Shown piece after piece: positions 47,800 to 58,524 of a stretch of 64,000 bases of DNA; positions within the stretch are counted from its first letter, which is position 1, and each line of letters starts with the position of its first letter. The stretch covers positions 62,001 through 126,000 of the forward strand of contig CAJNDS010000279.1 in the NCBI GenBank assembly GCA_905221605.1, in the 5' to 3' direction. This DNA is from Symbiodinium natans (Eukaryota; Sar; Dinophyceae; Suessiales; Symbiodiniaceae). The notes under the pieces are model-generated. The model worked only from the letters and a program-made list of their open reading frames with translations, was not told where the DNA came from and searched no databases. A program made the position numbers and the translations under genes.

Positions 47800-48247
47800 T
47801 GTGTAGGCTCGAGCAGGGGGGGGGGGGCGGGGGGGCGGCAGTGTCTGACTCGACTAGGATCCGTGGAAGTAGCTTCACTTCCTTTTTTGGTTTATGCCGA
47901 ATCACAAGCTCGTATCGCCAAAGTGCTGACTATCGTCCAGTCGGGATCTCAGCCGGCTTTTTTGCAGGCTTCGAATTGTGCTATCTTGCGGGGTTCAAGA
48001 GTAAGAGTGCAGGGTTATTGTTTGTTTTTTTTGTTTTTTTTGTTGCTTTCTTTTGGGGGGGGGGGGGGGTAGGGGCGAGGAAGGGGGGGGGGAAGGGGGG
48101 CGTGGGGGGGGTTCATGTTCATGTTGGGAAGCTCCAAGTGCCTCCACACATAAACCTGCACCCCACGCGCTGAGACACGCATTGAGCCTCAACCCCACCA
48201 CTTGGTTCAGTGCCAGCTGAACCTCGCAGAAAGTAGCGTCCCACAGC
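47800..48247. other. Weak coding signal and poly-G runs
   Basis: Plus block about 47870-47970 (ESQARIAKVLTIVQSGSQPA) may be an exon. Poly-G runs at 47815-47838 and 48054-48110. Remainder unassigned. Confidence 0.3.
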
Positions 48248-48269
48248 GTGGCCAGGGGTTTCGGGGTGT

Positions 48270-48821
48270 ATGATTCACCTCCTGTGCCTGCTGGGAGTGG
48301 CCGTCTCTGCCAAAATGCTCAGCGACGCCCTTGGGGAGGAGATGTCGGAGACGTCGGAGACGTGCTCGCTCCTCCAAAGCGCGCGCAAGAATGCCCAGAG
48401 TGCCAAGTCAATCGCCGAGTCAGAGGTCAGCTTCAGCAACAAGAAGTCCCTCGTGGGGCTCTACTGCTATGATGCTCACACTCGAAGCACAGCTGCCTAC
48501 ACCACGTTCCAAGATGTTGCAAGCAGAGAGGTCTGCCAACAGATTTGTGCTGCACGCGCTGCAACTACCAGAGCTGCGAGTTCCAGCGCGCATCGGTTCG
48601 CAAGGATGTCACGCCGCCCTCAACCTTCCAGAAGGAACCCGCAGATGCAGCAGGAGAGTTGAGAAGGATTTCAGCGCCGACTTCCGGTTGAATGGCCAGT
48701 TCTGCCACAGATCTTTGCCGCACAGGTCGCCAATGAGAGCACATGCCAGAGCTTTTGCGAGAGCATCGAGGGCTGCGAGGTCATGGCATTCTACAAGGAC
48801 CACCACTTGCCTCCACCTTAA
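48270..48821 (+). pseudogene. Secreted Cys-rich (PAN/apple-like) protein, frame broken
   Basis: Starts at ATG 48270 with a signal peptide (MIHLLCLLGVAVSA), an acidic linker, then YTTFQDVASREVCQQICA followed, after a one-base frame change, by CNYQSCEFQ; then FRLNGQFCHRSL in another frame and ESTCQSFCESIEGCEVMAFY in a third, ending TAA 48819-48821. The spacing E-x-C-x3-C with C-x4-C-x3-F resembles PAN/apple modules (carbohydrate or protein binding, extracellular). At least two frame shifts without splice signals mean a pseudogene or sequence errors. Family assignment is tentative. Confidence 0.45.
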
Positions 48822-49157
48822 GCCAAAACCTACCACACAACTGAGAAGCATTTTTTTTGAATGAGGTCGACCTTGGTGGAATCCCAAGGGTCCCTTGGAG
48901 CATCTGGGGATCTACTAGTTTTTGGGGTTTAGGGTTTAGGGTCTTGGGTTTGGGGTTCAGGGTTTAGGGTGTAGGGGTTTGCTCCGGTAATGGTAAATGT
49001 GTTTTGGGCTTCCATACTGCTACTGGCGAGTCTCTTTTCCTAATGAGGAAAATCCAGAAATAAAGAAAGGACGTCCTGTTGGGGATGTTAGGAATGAAAC
49101 AAAGTACTACTTTTGAGAATTCGGTTGAGTAAACCCTAAACCCTAAACCCTAAAGAC

Positions 49158-49467
49158 TTAGGGAGGTTGTTTAGGGCATCGGGATCTGCCACAAGCCAAA
49201 GCCCTGAACCCCACCCGAAACCTTAACGGCCTCTTTGTCCTCAGCCTCAAACCTCGCAATTCCGAGCTGAAAGCCTTACAAAAGCCTCTAAACTCTACAA
49301 GCTTACAAGCCCCCAACCCTCGGGTTAACCGCATTCTGCTGGGGAGAAATAGTTGTGTGACGCCAGGTGCAGAGCTCTTCATGCTGTCCTTGGTGTGGGA
49401 GCGATCTGAGGGGCCCCTAAAGCCGTGACGTCTGATCAAAAAAGAGGCTGAGCTCAAGTTGCGACCA
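49158..49467 (-). CDS. Possible minus-strand gene
   Basis: 99-codon frame with IRRHGFRGPSDRSHTKDSM and VTQLFLPSRMRLTRGLGACK near its start, ending TGA/TAA at 49158. Arg-rich C-terminal half may be a shadow. Not recognised. Confidence 0.3.
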
Positions 49468-49683
49468 TCTTAAGCTCCTGCATCATCTGACCACCAAGCC
49501 TCATGTGGAGTCGGCAATCTGAACTTTATATGCTCTGTACATCAGGAAACCCTAAACCCTAAACCCTAAACCCTAAACCCTAAACCCCAAAAAGGGACTC
49601 CAAAACATGTATGGAGTTCCCCGTGCCTACACTGTCGCGGCTGGGCCCGTGCCCCTTCGTTGCACGTCCTTGCCAGGTCCTAG

Positions 49684-50227
49684 ATGAAGCCTCTCTGGAG
49701 CCTTTTCGTTCTCAAGTTGTTTCCTAGCCGGACAAATCCACGCGAATCCATGGTCTCAGCCAGAGAGGTCACTCAGAGAACGTTTGTTTCTCAACAGTTT
49801 CTTTTTGAGGCAGAAGACCAGTAGAAGCGGAGAGGATTCTCGTTCTACTACTCTCGTACTCTCGTGCTGCAAGAGTGAGGATCACAACAAGCTAGCCCAA
49901 AACCCTGAACCCAAAGCCCTAAACCCTAAACCTCAAGCCGTAAATCCTAAACCCTAAAGCTGAAGGTGACTTGCGTTTTCGTGCTCCTGGCGGAGCTCGC
50001 GGCAGCCTTGCGCCAGGAATTACATCGGGAGGCCACCACCCGGAGCTTCCCCGAGAAGTACTACAACTGTGACTTGGGCTTAGGGTTTAGGGTTTAGGGT
50101 TTAGGGTTTAGGGTTTAGGGTTTAGGGTTTAGGGTTTAGGGTTTAGGGTTTCGGGATACAGGGCTTCTGCGCACAAGATACCTATTCTTACTATTCTTTC
50201 GTGTTCCTTGTTGTCATTCTGGCGTGA
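49684..50227 (+). CDS. Unrecognised gene with C-terminal membrane segment
   Basis: Blocks: 49684-49824 (acceptor GGTCCTAG; MKPLWSLFVLKLFPSR; may be spliced before its TAG), 49963-50081 (CVFVLLAELAAALRQELHRE, SFPEKYYNCDLG) and about 50157-50227 (GFCAQDTYSYYSFVFLVVIL, stop TGA). Telomeric arrays at 49915-49960 and 50082-50153 separate them. The middle block could be a signal peptide-like helix. Not recognised. Confidence 0.45.
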
Positions 50228-50295
50228 TTTTTTCCGAAAACTGTTAAGGCCCTACAGTGAAGCTTGCAATACATCTTCCTGCCAAGAAGGGCTGG

Positions 50296-50375
50296 TTTTA
50301 TCTAAATAATCTAAATAGTTTTATTATTTGGATTATTTAGATTATTTAGATTATTTAGATTATTTAGACTATTTA
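50296..50375. repeat. AT-rich minisatellite (GATTATTTA units)
   Basis: Five or more units of GATTATTTA flanked by inverted CTAAATAATC copies. Confidence 0.85.
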
Positions 50376-50409
50376 AAGTAAGAGGTGTAACGGCTGTAAC
50401 GAAGTGATT

Positions 50410-50840
50410 CTTCAGGATCTTGTATTGCCGACTGGCGGATGCCCTAAACCCTGAACACTTAACCCCAAATCAAAACACCCTGAGCCCTAAACCCCAAGCC
50501 CTAAACCCTAAACCTGGGCGCATGCTTGTCTCACTCGAGCTACTTCACGCTGAGAAGTGGAGGCTGTCATCAAGCCCGAGCCCACAGACCCTCTAAAAAA
50601 CCTAAACCTTGAAGCCCTAAACCCTTTAAGGCGTGTTACCTCCGATCTCAAACGTCTCGACGCCTGACCCTAAACCCTAAACCCTAAACCCTAATCCCCA
50701 AACCCTAAACCCTAAACCCTAAACCCTAAACCCTAAACCCTGACGGCTTCTGGGAAATCTTGGCTCAGATCTCAGGCTGGTGTGCCAAAGTTGCTTCGGT
50801 GGATGGTTGTCCCGACCATTCACACTACAGCCAGGACTAG
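50410..50840 (+). CDS. 3' end of an unrecognised gene
   Basis: Exon pieces 50424-50450 (acceptor TTCTTCAG), about 50518-50590 (MLVSLELLHAEKWRLSSSP), and 50743-50840 (GFWEILAQISGWCAKVASVD, SHYSQD, stop TAG 50838-50840). Telomeric arrays fill the gaps (50490-50515, 50668-50745). Not recognised. Confidence 0.4.
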
Positions 50841-51091
50841 GGCTTCTCGAAAGGTTCTCTAAGGGTTTAGGGTTTCGGGTTTCGGGTTTAGGGTTTAGGG
50901 TTTAGGGTTTACGGGTTCTACAACGGTTCTTTAAGGGATAGGGTGCTGGGATTTGTGATAGGTCCCTAAAGATTAGACAGATGAGCTTCCTGTTAGAGAG
51001 CGAGGGTGACTGGGGCTTAGGGGCCTTGCTGTGTTCTCTGACAAGGACCTAAGCCCTAAGCCCGAAACTCTTAACTGAACCCTGACCAGGA

Positions 51092-51366
51092 TGGCACGCG
51101 TTTGTGGCTGGAGAGCTCCAACTGGTTCAACTGGTTCCATCTCAGAGACTGGCTGCAATCGGCGGTGTTGTTTTTCGTTGTTGTTGGCGTTGTGATTCTC
51201 TCCTCCCTCTTCTCTCTCTCCCTCTCCCTCCCCCTCTCGCTCTCGCTCTCTCTCTCTCCCTCTCTCTATCTCCCTCTGTCTTTCTCTCTTTCCCCTTATC
51301 GACCTCTGTCTATTCTTCTCTTTCCCATCTCTCCTTCTCTTTCCCGGTCACCCTCTCTCTGCGTCT

Positions 51367-51398
<32 letters not shown>

Positions 51399-52225
51399 GT
51401 TCTCTGGTCCCTGCCAGACTCCCGTCGACCACTCTGCTAGAGGCACTATCGCCATGCCCACACACAACATGTTCCCAGGGTCTCTGCAGAAGCAACACGA
51501 CATGAAGCAGCAGAGGCACTGAGGAAGTACTGTCGTTACTGTGGTTGTCTGCGTGCTGGCTGTATGTTTCCTTTCGCTTCACATCCGATGGCATTCCGTA
51601 GCACTTTATCAAAGAAGCCTTCGAGAAAGCTCACAGATCTACCGAGCCCATCTCAGGAGAGGGGAAGGAGCCGAAAGGCTATTGTTGCAAGCTCGAGTTC
51701 AATGAGGATTATGGCATGGAGTATGGGCAGTACCGCCGAGAGGACGGCTACCACAAGAAGGACATCGACATGTGCGCCGAAGAACAGCGCCCTGTGCCTG
51801 CCGGCACACGGTGCCGCGTGTACATCGGCGATCGTGCCCAGTCCTGCTTCTTCATCAGCAAGGCCACGAACAAGATCGACGAAGGCAGGCGTCGCCGCAG
51901 AGACAGCAAGGATATCAGAAAGATGAGCCCAATAGGGTACATGGACGACATTGTCGGCGGGCGCGACGCGGAGGGGAAGGAGCTCTCGGCAGATGCGGTC
52001 AGAGCTTTTCTAAAGAAGCATCATGAGAAAGGCAATCTTCCTTATGGTCCCCCGGCCAGTGTTTCGGCAAATGTTCCATTTTGCGGGAGATTCGCTCCAT
52101 CTTCGATTGTAGAGTTGGTTTTTAACAAATACCAACGCAGGATGACAGGCTTGAGGAAGCTAAAAGTCCCTATATATAAGGATACTAAGACTCGAATGTA
52201 CCCCAAAACCCACTCTATGTATTAA
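51092..52225 (+). CDS. Unrecognised membrane-associated gene, C-terminal exons
   Basis: Exons: about 51092-51200 (LESSNWFNWFHLRDWLQS followed by VLFFVVVGVVIL, one membrane segment), about 51420-51520 (acceptor CTGCCAG; HSARGTIAMPTHNMFPGSL) and about 51606-52225 (KEAFEKAHRSTEPISG, GYCCKLEFNEDYGMEYGQYR, CRVYIGDRAQSCFFISKATN, stop TAA). A TC-rich microsatellite fills the first intron. The last exon is over 500 nt, rich in charged residues with scattered cysteines; it may still contain one intron near 52030-52200. I see no known domain. Confidence 0.5.
51196..51398. repeat. (TC)n-rich microsatellite
   Basis: About 200 bp of CTCTCT with CTCCC and CTTTC interruptions, inside an intron. Confidence 0.95.
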
Positions 52226-52485
52226 GTCCCTCATGAAACCCTACGTGTTGCATAAAAATGCCATAGAGCCTCCCCCCCTTTAGAACCCTTGAAAGGATCC
52301 CGAAAAAGGAATTCCCCTACGTTAGAGAGTTGCGGAGAGCTAGGCTTGACATGCACGGCCGACGACATGGATGCACTCACTTCTGACGAGGGCCCTTGTG
52401 TCACATATCGATGATCACGTAGGGTTTAGGAACTCCGGGTTTAGGGTTTCGGGACCTTTGCAGCCACGTAATATGCAGTTTTCTG
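52226..52485. other. Intergenic, nothing supported
   Basis: No telomeric array except a patch at 52420-52452. Confidence 0.4.
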
Positions 52486-52752
52486 TCAGCGTGGATCCTT
52501 GACAATCATGCGAGCCCAAAGCCGGCAATCTTGACGTGTGCTGTGGCACCCCCCCAACCCGACCACCCCCCCCCATAAAAAGCCCTGGGTTGAGCCCTTC
52601 ACCGGTGAAGCTTGTGAAAGAACAACGGAACCAATCCGTTGACAACGGGTAACAATCTGCTTCATCAACGATGGACAAAACAGCAAGTCCATGTAAATTT
52701 GCAGGCTAGAATCAAGTCCAAATAAAAGCCACCAAGCGTGCAACCCCCGCAA
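52486..52752 (-). CDS. Unrecognised minus-strand exon
   Basis: Reads WWLLFGLDSSLQIYMDLLF, KQIVTRCQRIGSVVLSQASP, then a glycine-rich stretch from poly-G (perhaps an intron) and RLWARMIVKDPR, stop TGA. One possible membrane segment near the start. No ATG at the very start. Confidence 0.4.
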   Translation of the reverse strand: MRGLHAWWLLFGLDSSLQIYMDLLFCPSLMKQIVTRCQRIGSVVLSQASPVKGSTQGFLWGGVVGLGGCHSTRQDCRLWARMIVKDPR

Positions 52753-52894
52753 CGTTCTACCCTAAACCCCTAAACCCCTAAACCCCTAAACCCCTAAACC
52801 CTTAACCCCTGAACTCCTAAACCCTAAACCCCTAAACCCTACACCCTAAACCAACCTTAAACCCCTAAGGGCTGCTTTTCTTAAATCTTCATGT

Positions 52895-53130
52895 TATGGG
52901 GAAAGAGCGGAAAAAGCAGATGTTACTGACACCCTGGGTTTGGCAGGTGGCGGCGTAGTAGAGCGCAGCGGGACAGCTACCCTGCAAGCGAAAAAGAAGC
53001 CCCTAAACCCTGAACCCTGAACCCTAAACCCTAAACCCTGAACCCAGCAGATCTGAGCTCCAGAATCTGTACATTGGATGCTCCAGCGATCGGAAGCTTG
53101 GAAGTGCAAAAAGCGGCTGTGGCGTTGTAG
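52895..53130 (+). CDS. Two short exons, unrecognised
   Basis: MGKERKKQMLLTPWVWQ from 52899 to a GT at 52947, and about 53047-53130 (SELQNLYIGCSSDRKLGSA) behind CCAG. A degenerate telomeric intron lies between. The minus strand is also open. Confidence 0.3.
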
Positions 53131-53750
53131 GGTTTAGGGTTTAGGGGTTTAGGGTTTAGGGTTTGTAGGGTTGCCTTTACCCCTCCTGCTGTGTTAAGGA
53201 CTTATGTCAAGAAATCATAATAAGGAACCCTAATCTGTGGGCTTCAGTCAGGGATCAGGTTTGAAGAGTTAATTGACCCCTAAACCCTAAACCCTAAATG
53301 CTAGCACCCCAAAGCACCTCAAGGGCCGGAAGGAAGCAAAGGGCTCAACATGGAGGTCGCACGACTTCGTAAACATGCCCACCCTAAACCCTAAACCCTA
53401 AACCCTAAACCAGTCGTAGGGATGTTTTGGGGCTTGACGTTTAGGTCTTGTTGAGTCAAAGGTTTTGGGGGTGATGTTGGGACTTGGGGTTTTTGGGGGA
53501 TTTGGAGATTTGAGGTTAGGGATTCCTGCGCTGCAGGTGTAGGTCCTAGACCCTGAACCCGCGTGCCGACAGGGTCGCCTCGTCTGAAAGTCTGAACTCA
53601 AGAGCTTGGGTGCGTACGAGCTTCAGTGTTTAGGGTGTATACCAGGGTGAGTGTATATAGGGCGCTTTCTGAACATTGCCACAAAAGCATCCTGCGTCGT
53701 GAAAGTGTAGCAATGCGTTTCGTTCTTGCGCCATGGGGACCCCTTACCCT
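53130..53750. other. Intergenic with telomeric patches
   Basis: Patches at 53130-53165, 53278-53300, 53380-53410. Minus frame 53601-53398 is Pro/Thr-rich low complexity. No gene supported. Confidence 0.4.
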
Positions 53751-53920
53751 TCAACGTTCCCTCCAGTCTTGAATACTCAACTCTATGTGCTTCCGTATAG
53801 CTTTGAGCTCACGTATGAGCACCTGAAAGTTTGCTAACATGAACCTCGCCGAAGTTCCCGGTCTGTGCGGAATGTGCCTCACAGCAGCAGATCCATGATA
53901 CACCGATTCTTCAAGTGTTT
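53751..53920 (-). CDS. Terminal exon of a minus-strand gene, too short for ORF calling
   Basis: Behind the acceptor GAAGCAG the frame reads ESVYHGSAVRHIPHRPGTSA, then FMLANFQVLIRELKAIRKHI and ends QDWRER with TGA at 53751-53753. Helical, basic C-terminus. No start codon in the exon. Confidence 0.45.
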
Positions 53921-54289
53921 AGCTGCTTCCAGAACAGACAGTCACAGGAAGCATGCTGAACCATACCCTAAACCCTCAACCCTAAACCCTAAACCCTAAA
54001 CCCTAAACCCTAAACCCTAAAGCACACTTCAGAGCAGTTTGCGAAGCTTTCCGCAAGACGCTCCGCATGGACACGGGCCGCGAAGGGCGCCTTGCAAGCC
54101 CGGCGTGCTGAGGCAGGCAGAGCCCATTCGTGCAGAGTAGCGAGCCCTTGAGATCTACTAGGACCTGGGGATTAGGGTTTAGGGTTTAGGGTTCAGGGTT
54201 TAGGGTTTAGGGTTTAGGGTTTGGGGTTTACTGCACCTCCCCTCCCCCCACCCAAACGAGCAATCCACGCCCAGAATTTCCAAGGCCGA

Positions 54290-54696
54290 GAAAGTCTCGC
54301 AGCAAAAAGCCGGGGGATGTGTCGGTACCTGTTGGGGCTTCCGTTGAGCCTGGCTCGAAGACCTTGTGTCCCAAAATGTGTGTGGGTTGGGGATGTGAAG
54401 CGAAAAACAACTACGAATGGCTTACATGGTTTCGCATCGCCCTTTGCATCCCCCAGGGGCCCCCCCAAAAAGGCCCAAACCGTGAACTTCCTAAACCCAA
54501 AAAAGCCTCCCCCAAAAACATTCTGATCCCCCTAAGCCCTCCCGGTTCCAGCTGGTGCCCAGACCTTCGGTCCTCTGTGTGGTCCGTGTGCGTTTCGGGG
54601 TGGAGGGTTGAGGGTTATTGTTGGCGTCCCTGTCCGAATTTCCCGGGCCAGATGTTCAACTCTTGCAATATCCAAAGCAACAACCCTTCTTCCTGA
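54290..54696 (+). CDS. Small Cys/Trp-rich protein, unrecognised
   Basis: First part 54290-54461 (VPVGASVEPGSKTLCPKMC, VGWGCEAKNNYEWLTWFRIA) and second part about 54545-54696 (WCPDLRSSVWSVCVSGWRV, YCWRPCPNFPGQMFNSCNI, stop TGA). About ten cysteines overall suggest a disulphide-rich secreted or vacuolar protein, but no signal peptide is seen and the 5' exon is missing. The middle 54462-54544 is C-rich and probably an intron. Confidence 0.45.
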
Positions 54697-54789
54697 ACCC
54701 AAACCTACAACAATCCTAGCTGTTGCTGAGTATTCTGTTGAGGCAGGCCTAAACCCTAAACCCTAAACCATAAACCCTAAACCCTAAAA

Positions 54790-56657
54790 AGCCCCCCGAA
54801 AAAGCCGCTTCGAAGACTGAAGAGGACCCTGGCTGCGTGGGGGAAGGACGGAGATGCCGAGGCCGAAGGAAGGTCCCTAGCAGGCTTCCGGGTTTCGGGG
54901 TTTCGGTTTTTGTTTGTTGGGGTTTGGGGTTTAGGGTTTAGGGTTTGGGGTTTAGGGTTTAGGGTTTGGAGGGTTTAGGGTTTGGAGGGTTTAGGGTTTA
55001 GGGTTTGGAGGGTTTAGGGTTTTGGGGGGTTTAGGGCTTTGGGCATCTTTGGGGGGTTTTGGGGGGGCTTTCGGGTCGATGGACAAGAGCAGGGGAGCAA
55101 GGTGGCTTGGGGTTTAGGGTTTAGGGTTAGGGCTTAGGGTTTAGGATTAAGGGTTTAAGGGGGTAGTCGTCCCTTCAACCACGCCCGATCGCTTCTGCGA
55201 TGTTCGGGAAACAGTGCAAAGCCCTAAACGACCTTTAGGCCAACCCCTAAACCCTAAACCCTAAACCCTAATAAAAGGGCTTTTGGCCCCACGAAAATCC
55301 TAGAAAGCCGAATAAAGCACCACGAGGTCTTCCGAGCCTCTACCCCTCTAAGCCCTTAGAACCCTAAATCGCTTCGAAGTCTGGCACTTGCGCTAAACCC
55401 TAAACCCTGAACCCTGAACCCTGAACCCTAAACCCTATACCCTATAAACCCTAAACCCTAAACCCTACGAGGGAGCACCTGCTCGAGCACTTCCACCTCC
55501 CCAAGCCTTCGCGCTCACTCCTGAAGTTCGTCGCAGTGTGGCCTCGGCGTGGTGTTAGGGTTTAGGGTTTAGGGTTTAGGGTTTAGGGTTTAGGGTTTAG
55601 GGTTCAGGAGTGGAATGGAGGGGTTATATAGGGGGTTTTCTCAGGGCTTCGGGGGGCTTGAGGGGATTTGGGGGTAAGAGCGCTGCGCAGCTTGAAATGC
55701 CGGGGGGCGAGGGTTGAGGAATTCCAAGAAGCAGGTGAAAGAGAAGGGCAGCCAAACTTGCTTCCGCAAAACCCTTGCCTGGATTCTCACACCCTTGAAC
55801 CCCGTAGACCCTGAACCCCGCAACCCGCGAACCCCTAAGCCCTAAACCCTAAACCCTACACCCTAAACCCTAAACCCTAAACCCTAAACCCTAAACCCTA
55901 AAGTCCAGGGCTCCGGAGTCTGAACAGGGTCTCGGAATCTGAGTTGCTCCAGATATCCCCAAAATGCTTCCAAGACGGGCCTCACTCAACCCCTACTAGT
56001 CGGTTGCAACCCTCTACAACCCCCCCTCAAAACCAAAAAAACAAGTACAAGGATCTAAACCCGAGACTCCAAACTAAACCCCCAAAAAACTCCCAACCCC
56101 CAAGCTTTAAACTCTTAAACCGACTCGCCTCCCAACGCGCCCCACACGTGTCGCTGAGATGTTGGTGCCTAGCCCTGGCACTCTGCATGCCAGTATTCGT
56201 TGCAGCCTGCGTGGCACACTACATGCCAAAGTCAAAGGCGTACCAGGAGCTGGCTGTGTCCCTCAGACTTGCAGGTTTGGGGCTAGGGTTTAAGGTTCAG
56301 GGTTTCGGTTTAGGGTATGGAGTTTAGGGTGTGTAGGCTTCATGGATTTGGGTATCCAGAAGCCACACTACACTGTCTTTATAGGTACCCTCCCGTTCCA
56401 GCATAGCAATAGATATCGTCCACCGTGCCGGGCTTCTACAATTCTAGAACGTACTTGGGTTTCCGTGCGAACCGACCAGACACCAGCTGTATGAGCAGCC
56501 ATATTATGCAAGCGAGCTCCTTTGCAAGACAGGTTGGAAGCGAATCGGACGTGCTATGTGGCAAAGGTCTGCAAGACTGGCAAAAGCTCTGCCAAACCCC
56601 AAACCCCATAAAGCTCTGCCAAACCCCATGTTCTACACAAACTTTGGAAACCATTGA
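54790..56657 (+). CDS. Unrecognised gene(s) in many short exons
   Basis: Plus blocks: 54797-54873 (RRLKRTLAAWGKDGDAEAEG), 55168-55216 (STTPDRFCDVRETVQ), 55270-55355 (FGPTKILESRIKHHEVFRAS), 55466-55553 (EHLLEHFHLPKPSRSLLKFV), 55722-55800 (KKQVKEKGSQTCFRKTLAWI), about 56110-56278 (membrane segment CWCLALALCMPVFVAACVAH) and 56446-56657 (acceptor ATTCTAG; GFPCEPTRHQLYEQPYYASE, stop TGA 56655-56657). Telomeric arrays of both orientations fill almost every gap. One or more genes; not recognised. Confidence 0.4.
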
Positions 56658-56722
56658 ACGGAAAAGCCGCAAAGCAAGCTCTGCCGGCCCTAAACCCTAA
56701 ACCCTAAACCCTACACCCAGAA

Positions 56723-57007
56723 TCAGTAGTTGCAGCCGAGGCTATTCAGGCTATTCAGTGTCTTTCCTCCCGCCCTCTTTACTGCCGTCTTCACTACCGC
56801 CGGATTGCTGGTGATCTGCGGCTCCTTGTCCCCAACCTTCTTTAGGGTTTCGGGTTTAGGGTGTAGGGTGTAGGGTGTAGGGTATTGGGTGTATTGGGGG
56901 GTGGGGGGGGAAAAGCAGAGTTGGAACCAGAGGCCTTGGGTATTTCCGGCGTTCTCAGGTTTCCGGGGGCGTTCTTTTTTTGCATACGGCGCGACATCGG
57001 AAAGCAA
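56723..57007 (-). CDS. Unrecognised minus-strand gene, telomeric sequence read as coding between two exons
   Basis: MLSDVAPYAKKERPRKPEN at 57007-56915, and KVGDKEPQITSNPAVVKTAV, KTLNSLNSLGCNY at 56850-56723. The stretch between is degenerate telomeric (CCCTACACCCTAAACCC) and happens to stay open, so a continuous 94-codon frame exists. It is probably an intron. Not recognised. Confidence 0.4.
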   Translation of the reverse strand: MLSDVAPYAKKERPRKPENAGNTQGLWFQLCFSPPTPQYTQYPTPYTLHPKPETLKKVGDKEPQITSNPAVVKTAVKRAGGKTLNSLNSLGCNY

Positions 57008-57017
57008 GATCCCATCC

Positions 57018-57090
57018 CGGTTTAGGGTTTAGGGTTTAGGGTTTAGGGTTTAGGGTTTAGGGTTTAGGGTTTAGGGTTTAGGGTTTAGGC
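57018..57090. repeat. Interstitial telomeric array (TTTAGGG), ten units
   Basis: Head-to-head with the minus-strand gene that starts at 57007; followed immediately by a plus-strand exon. Confidence 0.95.
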
Positions 57091-57093
57091 CCC

Positions 57094-57565
57094 AGAACAA
57101 AGATTGCTCAGAGCTTGCTCATGCGGCTTCCAAATGTGGCGTCTTGCCGCTTGGGCTGTCGGGTTAGCTTGACTTTGTTTGTAGCAATCGTAGATCCTAC
57201 TGGTAATTGTAGGTTACAGGGTTTAGGGATATAGGTTTGTTTTGGGGGCTGTATAGGGTTTATGTGCGTTCTCCATTTCTTGGCAGACGAGGACCGCAGG
57301 CCAAACTATTTCCGGGGCGTTATGGTGTGTATTGTTTTTAGGTTCTGTTGAGATGGGTTTAGCGTTTTGGGGGTTTAGTGGCCGAAGGCTCCTACCCTAA
57401 ACTCTAAACCCTGAACCCTAAACCCTAAACCCTGAACCCTGAACCCTGAACCCTAAACCCTAAACCCTAAACCCTGAACCCATGCCCGCAGTCCGGCAGC
57501 GTAAGCTCCCCAACCCCCTCAAGAGCATCCCCCGCCCTTGCAAAGCTGGGTTTTTGGAGGCTTAA
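57094..57565 (+). CDS. Short exons ending at a TAA, unrecognised
   Basis: 57096-57165 (acceptor CCCCAG; KDCSELAHAASKCGVLPLG), about 57287-57332 (acceptor TTGGCAG; DEDRRPNYFRGVM) and 57481-57565 (MPAVRQRKLPNPLKSIPRPC, stop TAA 57563-57565). A telomeric array lies at 57397-57480. Confidence 0.35.
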
Positions 57566-57639
57566 GAGGGCTCAGGGGGTGCTGAGATGGGGGTTTAGGG
57601 TTTAGGGTTTAGGGTTTAGGGTTTAAGCCCTAAACCCTA

Positions 57640-58473
57640 AATGCAAACTCCAAAGCCTTCTTCCAAGATTTCGGGGCTGACCCAGAAGCCCTAAACAGGT
57701 CCAAGCTCTGAAGCCTCCCCTCCTAAACCTCCCTAAGCCCTGTAAAGACCCCAAAAAAGAGGACAACTATAGGAGTCTGAAGAATTGCAAATAGTATTCC
57801 CTTATTGGTCCCTTTCTGATGATAGCATAGAAACCACCATTTTTTCTAGGTATTCAGGCTCCTGCCTCTCCAGTCTCAGCCGAGGTCCCCCCCTCTTGGT
57901 CCACCTGATCTTCGATCTGCTCCTCAAACTACTTGAGCCCTAAGCCCGAAACCCTAAACCCTAGACATCTCTGGTCTGGGTTCGGCCTTGGGTCTCTTAG
58001 CCTCATGCTCACGCTGAGATCCCCACAAAAGGAGGAAGACTCAAAGACTTCCAAAAGAGAGGGTTTAGGGTTTAGGGTTTAGGGTTTAGGGTTTAGGGTT
58101 TAGGCTTTGGGGGAACCCTTTCTGAGTCCTCAAGCACGGCGTCTTTGTGGAGGGCTTTAGGGTTCGAACACTTCTGTGAGTTTAGAGTTGAAGGTCGAGG
58201 GGCGCCGGCAGGCTCAGCGTTTTGTAGTTGCTGCGCCAATTCGGGGAGCTTTCTTGTACTTTGGGATGTTCCCCCGTATTGACAGACCGGAATCGAGACT
58301 ATAATGGAGTACGAGAATCCCTACTAAGGACTGCTATAGAACAAGGGGGCGACCATCCCAAGCTGTACTTGTGGTGGTTTCTGAGGCGGGAGAAGGAGCG
58401 AAGTTTTCGAGAGATGCAGCTGGAGCTGGATGCCGGGCTGGCGGCTCAGGAGCCAAATGCCCTTGAGCCTTAA
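57640..58473 (+). CDS. Unrecognised gene with a TIR intron near its end
   Basis: Pieces: 57641-57712 (NANSKAFFQDFGADPEALN), about 57880-57936, about 58005-58062 (LRSPQKEEDSKTSKRE), 58226-58255 (ending CCANSGSFL) and 58363-58473 (LYLWWFLRREKERSFREMQL, ELDAGLAAQEPNALEP, stop TAA). The last two are joined in phase 0 by removal of intron 58256-58362. The earlier pieces may belong to another gene, because 57641-57712 can read into TGA. Confidence 0.4.
58256..58362 (+). mobile_element. TIR intron, family TTTGGGATGTTCCCC (GT-AG)
   Basis: 107 nt, starts GTACTTTGGGATGTTCCCCC and ends GGGGGCGACCATCCCAAG. Inverted ends match the element 46926-47014. Interior has GGAGTACGAGAATCCCTACT, like the repeats at 23944-24200. 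Splices as canonical GT-AG, and the TIRs supply both splice sites. Confidence 0.75.
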
Positions 58474-58524
58474 AGCCCTTAGACCCTGAACTGGCCCTGG
58501 ACCCCTACACTCCGAAGTCCAACT

